Source of the DNA: Opitutaceae bacterium
Lineage (GTDB): Bacteria > Verrucomicrobiota > Verrucomicrobiia > Opitutales > Opitutaceae
Reading direction: 5' to 3'
Assembly (NCBI GenBank): GCA_030648295.1
Contig: JAUSID010000105.1
Location: forward strand, 1 to 57,039
DNA length: 57,039 nt
The position numbers and the translations under genes are program-made. Positions within the stretch are counted from its first letter, which is position 1. Each line of letters begins with the position of its first letter. Under the pieces are notes generated by a model, which saw nothing but the letters and a program-made list of their open reading frames with translations, ran no database searches and had not been told where the DNA came from. Below, one piece after another: positions 32,606-40,563 of the stretch.

Positions 32606-35600
32606 ATGAGCTCGTCGATGCCAGTGCAAATCACGCCGGTCCCAGCGTCAACGGGACGTACCGAATCCCGAAATTCGTATTACCCCGCACCGATCGAACA
32701 GCGCGAGAACCGCTGGCTGCATGTGCGGCGCGCAAGTGCCGCGGAGCGCAAACGCATGGTCCTGCCGCCAGCGCCCGCGGCGGTTGCGGCCGATATCGGA
32801 AATGAGCCGCCGCTGTGTGAAGTGCCCGACGCGCCCGACACGCGGCCGCCGAATATTGCCGGTCTCGCGTTGTCCGGCGGCGGGATCCGCAGCGGCACAT
32901 TCTGCCTTGGGCTGCTGCAATCGCTCGCCGCCAACGGCCTGCTCCGGAAAATCGATTACCTTTCCACTGTCTCCGGCGGCGGTTACATCGGTTCATTCCT
33001 CGGCGCCTGGATCGCACGCCGGCGGTTTTCGGACGGACCGGATCCGGTGACGAACCACCCCAGCCGGACGGAGAAGTTCGATGGCATCGAGGAAGTCGAG
33101 TCGCGACTCGACGATTTGGATACCCCGCAACTCCAGTTCCTGCGCGAGAACGGCCGTTTCCTCGCACCGAACGGCGCCGGCGACGCCTGGGGCGCGGCGG
33201 CCGTGCACGTGCGGAACTGGCTCTCGATGCTCGTCGTCATCGGCGCGCTGATCGTCGGCGTGTTCATGGTGGGCGAATCAGTGAAACTCGCGCTGAACGC
33301 CTTGCCGGCGGGGTGGCGAATTCGCGCGCTCGAACCGGGCACCATCGGAGGACTCACGATCAGCTGGAGCATTTTCTGGCCCGCGGTCGCCTGGGCGGTC
33401 GTCCTTGGCGCCGTGCCACTCGCACTCGGCTACTGGCTCGCTTTCCCGCTCCGGCGCGGGCCCGCTCCGACGTTCTATCTCTTCAATGGCCTGTGGACCT
33501 ATGTCGTCGCTGCGCTCCTGTTCAAGCTGCCGCTGCCGGCCTTCGTTCAAGCGCATCCGTGGGGCTGGCTCGTGGTGTTGACCATCACGCTCGAGTGGTG
33601 CTTGTGGGCGGATTTTCGACAGCGACTGCGCCAGCGGCCGGAGGATATTGCGGACCCGAACTCCGCCCGAAAATGGACGGGATACGTCGGGGTGGTGCTG
33701 GTCGGTTTGGTTGCCGTGGCGTTCCTGTACATCATCGCGGCGGCGCGTTTGAACCTGCCGCTGCCGCGGTTCATCGAGCAATGGCCGCGACGCTCGCTCG
33801 CGTTCGCGCTTCTCATCGGGTTCTGGCATGGCAGCCGCGAACTCTCGCTGCTGCTGTCACGCGCGAATCATCATTCGCGCGTGCGGCACTACGTGGCCCG
33901 TGCCGTCGCGAAATTGCGCGACGTGGCGGAGGTGCATGAAGCGGATTTCAGCGCCGCTCGCAGTGCGCTCACCTCCGGACTCGTCACCGCGCTGACCATC
34001 GCGCTCGGCGTCACGGTCTATGCGGTGGTCGACACCGCCGCCCAGACCATTGCCAGTGAGAAGGAGGACATGCTGACATGGATCTGGACGCTCTGCTCAC
34101 CCGCGGCGCTGGTCGGCCTCATGCACTCGGTGCTGCCGAGGTTGCTGGCCGATGACGAGGTGGAGCGCAGAACATCGTCACTCTGGATGACCATCGGATT
34201 GTGGGCCGCCGCCATTGCCATGCTCGCCATTGGTGTCATCGGCCTGGCCACGGCGGCACGGCTCTGGGCGGTGCAGCTGTGGGGAGACGGGGAGGCGACG
34301 GCGGCGGTGCTATTGGGACAACCATCGTTTTCCGCCTGGGCCAAGGTCACGCTCGCCGCGCTGGCGCTGTTCATCGTGAGCGTGCTGCTGGGCCGCCGGC
34401 TCGAGTTCGTGAATCTCTGCTCGCATCACGAGCTCTATTCGGCGCGCCTGACGCGAGCCTATCTCGGTGCCTCGAACCCGCAGCGGCAGGGCAACTGGCA
34501 GGTGACAGAAACCGTCACCGGCGACCAAATCGAATTTCGTGATTACAAGCCCCAGGCGCGCGGCGGTCCATTGCACCTGATCAATGCCACGGTGAACGAG
34601 ACGGTCTCCGGCCGTTCGAACATCGAGCAGCGCGACCGGAAGGGTTTCTCATTCGCCATCGGCCCGGCCGGGCTCAGCGTTCGGCGCTCGGATCATGCGT
34701 TGTTCAATGCCGTCGAGCCGTTCGCACGCTCACGCGAAGCGCAGATCACCGCGATCGACGACGCGGATTCGAACGATCCGGGCCCGAAGCGGTTTCATGT
34801 GTTTGGGATCAAACCGGTGCGAAAGTATTTTTTCTTTGGCGATCCCGAGCCGGATCGGGTCACGGTGGAAATGCCGCCGGTGGGCGCCTGGGTGGGTCTC
34901 TCCGGGGCGGCGTTCACCACGGGACTGGGCGCGCGGACGAGCCTGGCGACGAGCCTGCTGCTGGGGCTGTTCAACGTGCGGCTCGGTTATTGGTGGGACA
35001 GTGGCGTGGAGCCGGCGAAGCGCAATGGCATCGCCCGTCGTACCAGGGTGCAGCGAATGGCGGTGCACGTGGCGCGGATATTTCCGGCGCAGATCGCTTT
35101 TCTCGACGAGATGCTCGCCCGTTTCCACGGCCCGGCGCGGCGATACTGGTATCTTTCCGACGGCGGGCATTTCGAGAATACCGCCGCCTATGAGCTGATC
35201 CGGCGGCGGGTGCCCCTGATCCTTTGCTGCGACTGCGGCTGTGACCCGGACTACACGTACGAAGATGTCGGCAATCTCGTGCGGAAGGCGCGGATGGATT
35301 TCGGCGCGCGGATCCGTTTCCTGAACCAGGCGCAGCTTCGCGTGCTGTCACCGGAAGCCCGGCGCGTCATCGGCCCGCTTTCCGCGTTGCGCAGCGTGCC
35401 AAACGCCACCGCCGGCCAGAAGCTTTCCCGTGCCCACGCGGCGCTGGCGACGGTGACCTACCCGGATGAAAACGGCGGCTACAGCAGCGCGAGCGCGACG
35501 TCGCTGCTGTTGCTGATCAAACCCACGCTGACCGCGAATCTCTCGCGCGATGTGCTGCAGTATGCGGTCGATAACGCGCCATTCCCGCAACAATCGACCC

Positions 35601-35866
35601 TGGATCAGTTTTTCGACGAGGCGCAGTGGGAATCGTACCGGCAGCTCGGCTGGGAAATCGGCCAGGCGTTGTTCACGTTGAAGGACCTCGTGCCCACGCC
35701 GGGAGAACCCGGCTGGCTGCCGGGTGGCCCGCCGCCGCCCGCGCAGCCCCCGGCGGCTGGCGCCACCGCGAGCGAGAGTGTACTTGAAGGACTGTTACGC
35801 ACCGTACTCCGGCACTGCGAGCAGCACAGTGACCTCGAGGAAGTGGAACCGGTGGAAACGAAATAG
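32606..35866 (+). CDS. Giant patatin-like phospholipase with internal membrane domain
   Basis: A 1086-residue protein. A good Shine-Dalgarno (AAGGAG, 32594-32599) precedes the ATG. The patatin oxyanion motif SGGGIRSG lies at about 89-96 and the nucleophile region YLSTVSGGGYIGSFLGAW at about 118-135. The catalytic Asp motif SDGGHFENTAAYELI is only at about 850-864. Between them, roughly 206-596, lie about ten hydrophobic helices, for example MLVVIGALIVGVFMV and MTIGLWAAAIAMLAIGVIGL. The lipase fold thus appears split by a membrane domain. The tail is Pro/Ala-rich (GGPPPPAQPPAAGA). Expected activity is lipid acyl hydrolysis; the substrate is unknown. Confidence 0.85.
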   Translation: MSSSMPVQITPVPASTGRTESRNSYYPAPIEQRENRWLHVRRASAAERKRMVLPPAPAAVAADIGNEPPLCEVPDAPDTRPPNIAGLALSGGGIRSGTFCLGLLQSLAANGLLRKIDYLSTVSGGGYIGSFLGAWIARRRFSDGPDPVTNHPSRTEKFDGIEEVESRLDDLDTPQLQFLRENGRFLAPNGAGDAWGAAAVHVRNWLSMLVVIGALIVGVFMVGESVKLALNALPAGWRIRALEPGTIGGLTISWSIFWPAVAWAVVLGAVPLALGYWLAFPLRRGPAPTFYLFNGLWTYVVAALLFKLPLPAFVQAHPWGWLVVLTITLEWCLWADFRQRLRQRPEDIADPNSARKWTGYVGVVLVGLVAVAFLYIIAAARLNLPLPRFIEQWPRRSLAFALLIGFWHGSRELSLLLSRANHHSRVRHYVARAVAKLRDVAEVHEADFSAARSALTSGLVTALTIALGVTVYAVVDTAAQTIASEKEDMLTWIWTLCSPAALVGLMHSVLPRLLADDEVERRTSSLWMTIGLWAAAIAMLAIGVIGLATAARLWAVQLWGDGEATAAVLLGQPSFSAWAKVTLAALALFIVSVLLGRRLEFVNLCSHHELYSARLTRAYLGASNPQRQGNWQVTETVTGDQIEFRDYKPQARGGPLHLINATVNETVSGRSNIEQRDRKGFSFAIGPAGLSVRRSDHALFNAVEPFARSREAQITAIDDADSNDPGPKRFHVFGIKPVRKYFFFGDPEPDRVTVEMPPVGAWVGLSGAAFTTGLGARTSLATSLLLGLFNVRLGYWWDSGVEPAKRNGIARRTRVQRMAVHVARIFPAQIAFLDEMLARFHGPARRYWYLSDGGHFENTAAYELIRRRVPLILCCDCGCDPDYTYEDVGNLVRKARMDFGARIRFLNQAQLRVLSPEARRVIGPLSALRSVPNATAGQKLSRAHAALATVTYPDENGGYSSASATSLLLLIKPTLTANLSRDVLQYAVDNAPFPQQSTLDQFFDEAQWESYRQLGWEIGQALFTLKDLVPTPGEPGWLPGGPPPPAQPPAAGATASESVLEGLLRTVLRHCEQHSDLEEVEPVETK

Positions 35867-35897
35867 GGGCGACAATTCAGCCGCCAGCCGCCTCCCG

Positions 35898-35924
35898 CCT
35901 TTGTCATCTAATAGATGACAAAGG
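35898..35924. terminator. Perfect 27-bp palindrome between convergent genes
   Basis: Arms CCTTTGTCATCTA and TAGATGACAAAGG around a single A. It lies 31 nt after the patatin stop and 81 nt before the stop of the opposing EamA gene. A bidirectional terminator is likely by position, though there is no T-tract; an operator is the alternative. Confidence 0.55.
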
Positions 35925-35984
35925 CAGAGCGCCGGTCTTCCGGGGAAGTTTGACGCAGAACGCCGAAATCCGGCCGCCCGATCG

Positions 35985-36050
35985 TCTTTTCGCCTCCCGC
36001 GTCTTCTATGTCTTCGCTGTCTTCCGTGTCTTCTGTGTCTTCTGGTCTTC
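35985..36050. repeat. GTCTTCTGTGTCTTCTG micro-repeat tract overlapping the EamA 3' end
   Basis: Degenerate GTCTTC(C/T)(G/A)TGTCTTC units. On the minus strand they encode the last residues of the EamA protein (EDQKTQKTRKTAKT), so the stop codon is supplied by repeat DNA. Confidence 0.7.
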
Positions 36051-36875
36051 CCTCGCGAGCCATACGGCCGCGCCCATGACGCCGAGGCTGATTAGCAGCC
36101 ACACGATGTTCGCCTGCCCGCCGAAAAACAGGAGCGAGCAGGTGACGCCGAGCGGGACCTTCGCATTGTTCATCACCGCCAGCGTGCCGGCGCTCACCTG
36201 CGTGGCGCCGACATTCCAGAGGAAAAATCCCAAGCCCGACGCGAGTACGCCGAGGTAGACGAGGGTCCAGGCCTGGGTGGCGGTCAGCGCCAGGGAAACA
36301 TCGCGCGTTGCGATCATCGCGAGCGCGATCGCGAATCCGCCCGCGTAGGGAAGCGCGAAAATGTCCCGATCCCGGAGCGCAGGATTGGCCACGCGCAGCC
36401 GCTTGTAGAGCACCTGCCCGACGCCAAAGGCCGCGTTCGAGAGCTGTATGAGCGCGATGCCGGTCAGCGTGACGGAAATATTCTTCGAGCTCCAGGTGAC
36501 GGGTATCGCCCCTAGCACGGCCAGCACGGCGGCAAGCAGCGCGCGCTGGCGCCAGGTGCGGTCGAGAGCATCGGCGAACAACGTCACGATGATTGGCGTC
36601 GTGATGGTGAACAGCGCGGCCTCGTGCGCCTGCAGATAGCGGAAGCTTTGGATGTAGAGCAGATACATCACGCCAAACTGAAGCGCGCCGATGCCGGTCA
36701 ACGCCATGGCCGTCCGCGCCCTGAGCCCGCGCCACCGCAGCAGCGGCAGAAACACAAGCAGGGCGAGTCCAAGCCGCGCCGCCGAGACGACCGCCGTATC
36801 CACGCCGCGGAGATACGTTGCGATCAGTCCGAACGAGAATGCCCAGATGAGCGAAACGATGACGAGCAGGAGCAT
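36006..36875 (-). CDS. EamA/DMT-family transporter
   Basis: A 289-residue membrane protein with about ten hydrophobic helices in two EamA halves, for example LLLVIVSLIWAFSFGLIATY at the N-terminus and WTLVYLGVLASGLGFFLWNV in the second half. Members export or import small metabolites; no substrate can be read. The start codon lies directly next to the stop of the upstream permease gene (0 nt apart), so both are probably co-transcribed. The C-terminal 14 residues come from the micro-repeat tract. Confidence 0.85.
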   Translation of the reverse strand: MLLLVIVSLIWAFSFGLIATYLRGVDTAVVSAARLGLALLVFLPLLRWRGLRARTAMALTGIGALQFGVMYLLYIQSFRYLQAHEAALFTITTPIIVTLFADALDRTWRQRALLAAVLAVLGAIPVTWSSKNISVTLTGIALIQLSNAAFGVGQVLYKRLRVANPALRDRDIFALPYAGGFAIALAMIATRDVSLALTATQAWTLVYLGVLASGLGFFLWNVGATQVSAGTLAVMNNAKVPLGVTCSLLFFGGQANIVWLLISLGVMGAAVWLAREDQKTQKTRKTAKT

Positions 36876-38570
36876 TTAAACGCGGAAGATGGCGCCGAGT
36901 TTTTTGCCGAGGAACAGGCTGAGCCCCGCGATGGTGATGCCGAGAAAAACCATTGCCCACACGCCGAGCGCGCTGGCGATGAACGTGCCATCACCGAGCA
37001 GCTGGAAGAGTTCCATGATCGCTTTCGTTATCGGGTAAAACGCCTGTTTCTGGGCGAGGATCAGCGAGTCGCTGACCTCCAGCATGGCGAACGCAAAGGC
37101 CAGCAGCGCGCCGGCGATGAGGTTGGCAGTGATGAGCGGCAGCGTGATTCTGAAAACCGCCTTCAACGGCGTCGCGCCCAGGTTTTGCGCCGCCTCCTCG
37201 AGCGTCTCGCTGGTCTGTTCGAAGCCGGCCGCGGCCGCCCGCACGACATAGGGCAGCCGGCGCACGGAATAGGCGATGATCAGCAGCATCGTCGGATTCC
37301 GCGTGGGGTTCAGGAACGAAAACAGTTTTCCGTCCTGCGACATGGCGAGATAACCGAACGCCAGCACGAGCCCGGGAACGGCGAGCGGCAGCATGGCGAG
37401 AAAATCGAGCACCTGCCGGCCCGCGACTTTGCTGCGCACCACGACATAGGCGATGGCGACGCCGAGCACGAGGTCCACGACGGTGGAGAGGCTCGCGAAC
37501 CGCAGGCTGTTCGCGATCGCCGGCACGGTAAGATCGTGGCCGAGCGCGAGGGCAAAATTCTCGAGCGAATACGCGCGCGGCAGCACCGTCCGGTACCACT
37601 CCTCCGCGAACGCCACCAGGATGACGCCAAGATGCGGCAGCACGGCGATGAACGTGACGCCGGCGAAAAGCAGGGTGGGCAGCCACCGGCGGCCGGGCGG
37701 CAATTTCCGCGCGCCACCCGCGTGCGTGGCCTTCGCCACCATCGCGTGGCTCGAGCGGCCGAAAAGCCCCTTGCTCACGGCGTAAATCCCGACCGAGCAC
37801 GCGAGCATCACCGCCACGAGCGCGAACGGAAACGGGTTCGCCCCAATATCCTTCAATCCATGATAAATCTGCACGCTGGTGACGCGGTCGTAGTCGAAAA
37901 TCAACGGAGTGCCGAGTTCGGTGAACGCCCAGATGAACACGATTGTCCCGCCGGCGAAAAGGCCCGGGCGGATGAGCGGCAGCGTGATTTTCCAGAACCG
38001 GCGCAGCCCCGTGCAGCCGAGATTCTGCGCCGCCTCCTCCATCGCGGGGTCGATGTTCGCCAGCGCCGCCACCGCGTTAAGATAGATGATTGGATACAGC
38101 GACAGCGCCTCGACCACCGCGACACCCCAGAACTGGTGCGCTGCGAACCAGTCGATGGTCGCATCGGGTCCAAGCCATCCCAGGTGATGGAGGATGGCGT
38201 TGAAGGCGCCGTACTGCCCAAAGATTTGCTTGATCCCAATCGCACCAACGAATGGCGGCAGGATCATCGGCACGAGTACGAGGGAACCGAGAAGGTTCTT
38301 GCCGGGAAACAGGTAGCGGTCGCTCACGACGGCGAGCGGCAGCGCAAGCAGGAGTGCGAGGGTCGTCGCGGCGCAGGCGAGGAGGAACGAGTTCCGCAGA
38401 CCGGCGAGATAGATGGGATCAACCATCAGTGCAGCCAGGTACGCGAAGGTCAGATCGCCGTTCGCGTCGATGAATCCGCCTTTCAGGATCTGGAAGATGG
38501 GCCAGATGAAGAAAGCCGCGAAGAAGGCCGCGGTAAACAGAAACACCAGTCGTGCGAACGGGACCGACAT
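36876..38570 (-). CDS. ABC transporter permease, fused two-domain iron type (FbpB-like)
   Basis: A 564-residue inner-membrane permease of two homologous halves. The EAA-type cytoplasmic loop occurs twice: MEEAAQNLGCTGLRRFWKIT and LEEAAQNLGATPLKAVFRIT. About twelve membrane helices, for example LVPMILPPFVGAIGI and FLAMLPLAVPGLVLAFGYLA. The fused layout is that of FbpB/ThiP-type permeases for Fe(III) or thiamine. No ATPase or binding protein adjoins it. The FbpC-like ATPase and binding protein at 17.4-20.2 kb are its likely partners. The ATG at 38570 is the family-like start; upstream is repeat DNA. Confidence 0.88.
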   Translation of the reverse strand: MSVPFARLVFLFTAAFFAAFFIWPIFQILKGGFIDANGDLTFAYLAALMVDPIYLAGLRNSFLLACAATTLALLLALPLAVVSDRYLFPGKNLLGSLVLVPMILPPFVGAIGIKQIFGQYGAFNAILHHLGWLGPDATIDWFAAHQFWGVAVVEALSLYPIIYLNAVAALANIDPAMEEAAQNLGCTGLRRFWKITLPLIRPGLFAGGTIVFIWAFTELGTPLIFDYDRVTSVQIYHGLKDIGANPFPFALVAVMLACSVGIYAVSKGLFGRSSHAMVAKATHAGGARKLPPGRRWLPTLLFAGVTFIAVLPHLGVILVAFAEEWYRTVLPRAYSLENFALALGHDLTVPAIANSLRFASLSTVVDLVLGVAIAYVVVRSKVAGRQVLDFLAMLPLAVPGLVLAFGYLAMSQDGKLFSFLNPTRNPTMLLIIAYSVRRLPYVVRAAAAGFEQTSETLEEAAQNLGATPLKAVFRITLPLITANLIAGALLAFAFAMLEVSDSLILAQKQAFYPITKAIMELFQLLGDGTFIASALGVWAMVFLGITIAGLSLFLGKKLGAIFRV

Positions 38571-38619
38571 CGGGTGCGAAGTCTGCGTGCCGCCCCGGAA
38601 AGGCGGCAAGCCTGCAAAC

Positions 38620-38875
38620 CGGTGAGGCGGTGAAACGGTGAAGCAGTGAGGCGGTGAATCGGTAGAGCGATGCGAAGTGACCACCCACTCGGGAATCTGA
38701 AACTCAAAACCCAAAACCCAAAACCCAGAACTCAGAACCCGAAGAACGGAAGACGGGGAGCCTCGATTTCAACGCGAGCTGCAAGTTTCACGTTCTTCCG
38801 CGTCTCCCGAGTCTCGCGTTCTTCCGACTCTCGCGTTCTTCCCCGTCTCCGCTGTCTTCCGCGTCTTCTTCTTTC
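38620..38875. repeat. Three successive micro-repeat tracts
   Basis: GCGGTGAA units at 38620-38666, AACCCAAAACCC units at 38699-38742, and GTCTTCC/GTTCTTCC/GTCTCCC units at 38790-38875. They fill the gap between the divergent permease and beta-barrel genes (38571-38916). No gene seen. Confidence 0.75.
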
Positions 38876-38916
38876 TGCTCGCACCCCATGCTCGTTCCCG
38901 CCTTGACTGCCGCGCC

Positions 38917-39699
38917 ATGAATTTTCCGAACGCGGGTGCCCTCCGCGCTCTCTTTATTTTTGCCGCCGCGGGTGTCGTTTCCCGCTTGCCCGCGCAGGTG
39001 ACCGAGTCGCCCTACACCGTCGCTCCGGGCCACTTCCTCGCCCGGATTGACGGGCTGAAGCTCTCGCTCGATCGAGCGGACGCCGCGGGCAATACCCACA
39101 GCGCCGTCGCGGTGGCGTCTTCGACGCTTCGCGCCGGACTCACGCAATCGCTCGACGTGCAGATCGGGTTCGATCTTTTCCTGCGCGAAACGTTGAAGCG
39201 CGGCGGCGCACGCGACAGTCACTCCGGGTTGGGCGATGTCTCGCTGCGGACGAAGTGGACGTTCTGGCGTGACGAGCAGCATGGCGCGGCGGCGGCGTTG
39301 CTGCCTTACGTGAAGCTGCCGACGGGCACGGGTTCCGTCGCCGGCAAGGCGGTGGAGGGCGGGTTGATTATTCCGTGGGCCATGGACACCGGCGCCGGAT
39401 TTCTCGCGGGCGCGATGTTGCAGTGGGACGTCGTGCGCAATGACGCCGACGATGGTTATGACGGCCGGTGGTATGTGAGTGCGTTCGCGCAGCGCGATCT
39501 CACGAAAGCGTTCGCAGTGTACGGTGAGACGACCATCGACGTGCGCTCCACCGGATTCTCAGACTGGGCCGGCACGATTGGCGCCGGCGGGCTGTGGCGG
39601 TTCAGCCCGAACCTGGTGTTCGATTACGAATTGCAGCGCGGCCTGAACGATCGCGCCGCAAAGTGGACGCACATCTGGCGCGTGAACTGGGGATTTTGA
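38917..39699 (+). CDS. Outer-membrane beta-barrel protein (phenol-MetA-like transporter family)
   Basis: A 260-residue exported protein with signal peptide (MNFPNAGALRALFIFAAAGV then VSRLPAQ). It has alternating strands ending in an aromatic residue (THIWRVNWGF), and the TQSLDVQIGFDLF and LGDVSLRTKWTFWRDE stretches. This is the pattern of the MetA-pathway barrel family often found next to efflux or uptake genes. A second family member is at 45776-46591. The role is unknown; it leads the metal-related region. Confidence 0.75.
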   Translation: MNFPNAGALRALFIFAAAGVVSRLPAQVTESPYTVAPGHFLARIDGLKLSLDRADAAGNTHSAVAVASSTLRAGLTQSLDVQIGFDLFLRETLKRGGARDSHSGLGDVSLRTKWTFWRDEQHGAAAALLPYVKLPTGTGSVAGKAVEGGLIIPWAMDTGAGFLAGAMLQWDVVRNDADDGYDGRWYVSAFAQRDLTKAFAVYGETTIDVRSTGFSDWAGTIGAGGLWRFSPNLVFDYELQRGLNDRAAKWTHIWRVNWGF

Positions 39700-39910
39700 C
39701 GGCCAAATCCGGCGGCCCCGTGGGGTTGCCGGCCGGAAAACCTCGTTAACGGCGAATAGACGCCACGGCACGCGAATAATCCCAGCTGCTTTTTCCTGAC
39801 CGGTTTTATTCGCGTACTTGCTCGGTCGCCCATTACGGCAGGGACAAATCGCGACGACTTTTGGTTTGCCTTTCCCCCGGGGAGCCAACGACAACGAGCC
39901 CCCCTTTTTC
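39700..39910. other. Gap with dispersed repeat copy
   Basis: Contains a GGCGAATAGACGCCACGGCA copy near 39750, of the family seen at 20437, plus GTTTTATTCGCGTACTT. No gene or clear promoter seen. Confidence 0.45.
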
Positions 39911-40423
39911 GTGGCTGCATCCCACAGTTCCCGCGCCGCGCGCCGACTCGTCACCGGCTGGTTTGCCGTGGTCGCCTACGTTTTCGGGCTGCCGGGGGTC
40001 AGCCTCGCGGCTACGACGCTGGCGGTTGAGCTCTTCGGGCCGCACGACGTCGAACTGACGTCCCGCGGGGATTCGGTCGTTTTTGTGCTGCATCATCCCA
40101 ATCTGGATACGCACACGAATCCGAATGCGCACGCCGCCACGACGGCGCCCGATCGGCACCACGAGCGCGGCCACGCAGGCATTCGCTGCGTCGCGCAGGA
40201 GGACGATCACGAGTTGGTCGTGTCCACGCCGCCGGATGCCACGTTGCGACGCGAGACGAGCAAGGCGCGCCGAACGGGCGAGCCCCGGATCGGGTGGGTT
40301 TTGCCGCCAGTGCCGCTGCGGCCTGACGCCCATGTTCGCGTGGCAACCCTTGGCGCGGGGGAAAGAGTACATTGCCGGGCGGGGCCGATGGCCTGCGTTC
40401 AGACGACCGTGTTGAGGATTTGA
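39911..40423 (+). CDS. Exported His-rich protein, putative metal binder
   Basis: About 170 residues from a GTG start. A signal-like N-terminus (RRLVTGWFAVVAYVFGLPGV then SLAAT) precedes a short strand domain. Next comes a His-rich stretch, HHPNLDTHTNPNAHAATTAP followed by DRHHERGHAG, able to bind metal. It matches no family I recognise. Its place just upstream of the CzcC-CzcA genes suggests a periplasmic metal sensor, chaperone or sink. The exact start is uncertain, since no good Shine-Dalgarno is visible and the frame opens further upstream. Confidence 0.6.
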   Translation: MAASHSSRAARRLVTGWFAVVAYVFGLPGVSLAATTLAVELFGPHDVELTSRGDSVVFVLHHPNLDTHTNPNAHAATTAPDRHHERGHAGIRCVAQEDDHELVVSTPPDATLRRETSKARRTGEPRIGWVLPPVPLRPDAHVRVATLGAGERVHCRAGPMACVQTTVLRI

Positions 40424-40563
40424 AAACCGGGCGCGCTCGCGACCCGCGCGAGCGGCTGCATTCGCGCCGGAAACCCACCCGCGAGGCCGGCGGAACGCTG
40501 GCTGCGACAGGTATGGCCAGGGCGCTGTCGGCGCCCGGCCAAAGGCTCAACCACTCACTCGTC

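Noticed and set aside
36624-38633. 669-codon plus-strand open frame across the permease gene
   Set aside because: Antisense to a clear two-domain ABC permease. Its translation is Arg/Glu/His-rich without any family motif, as expected from high GC.
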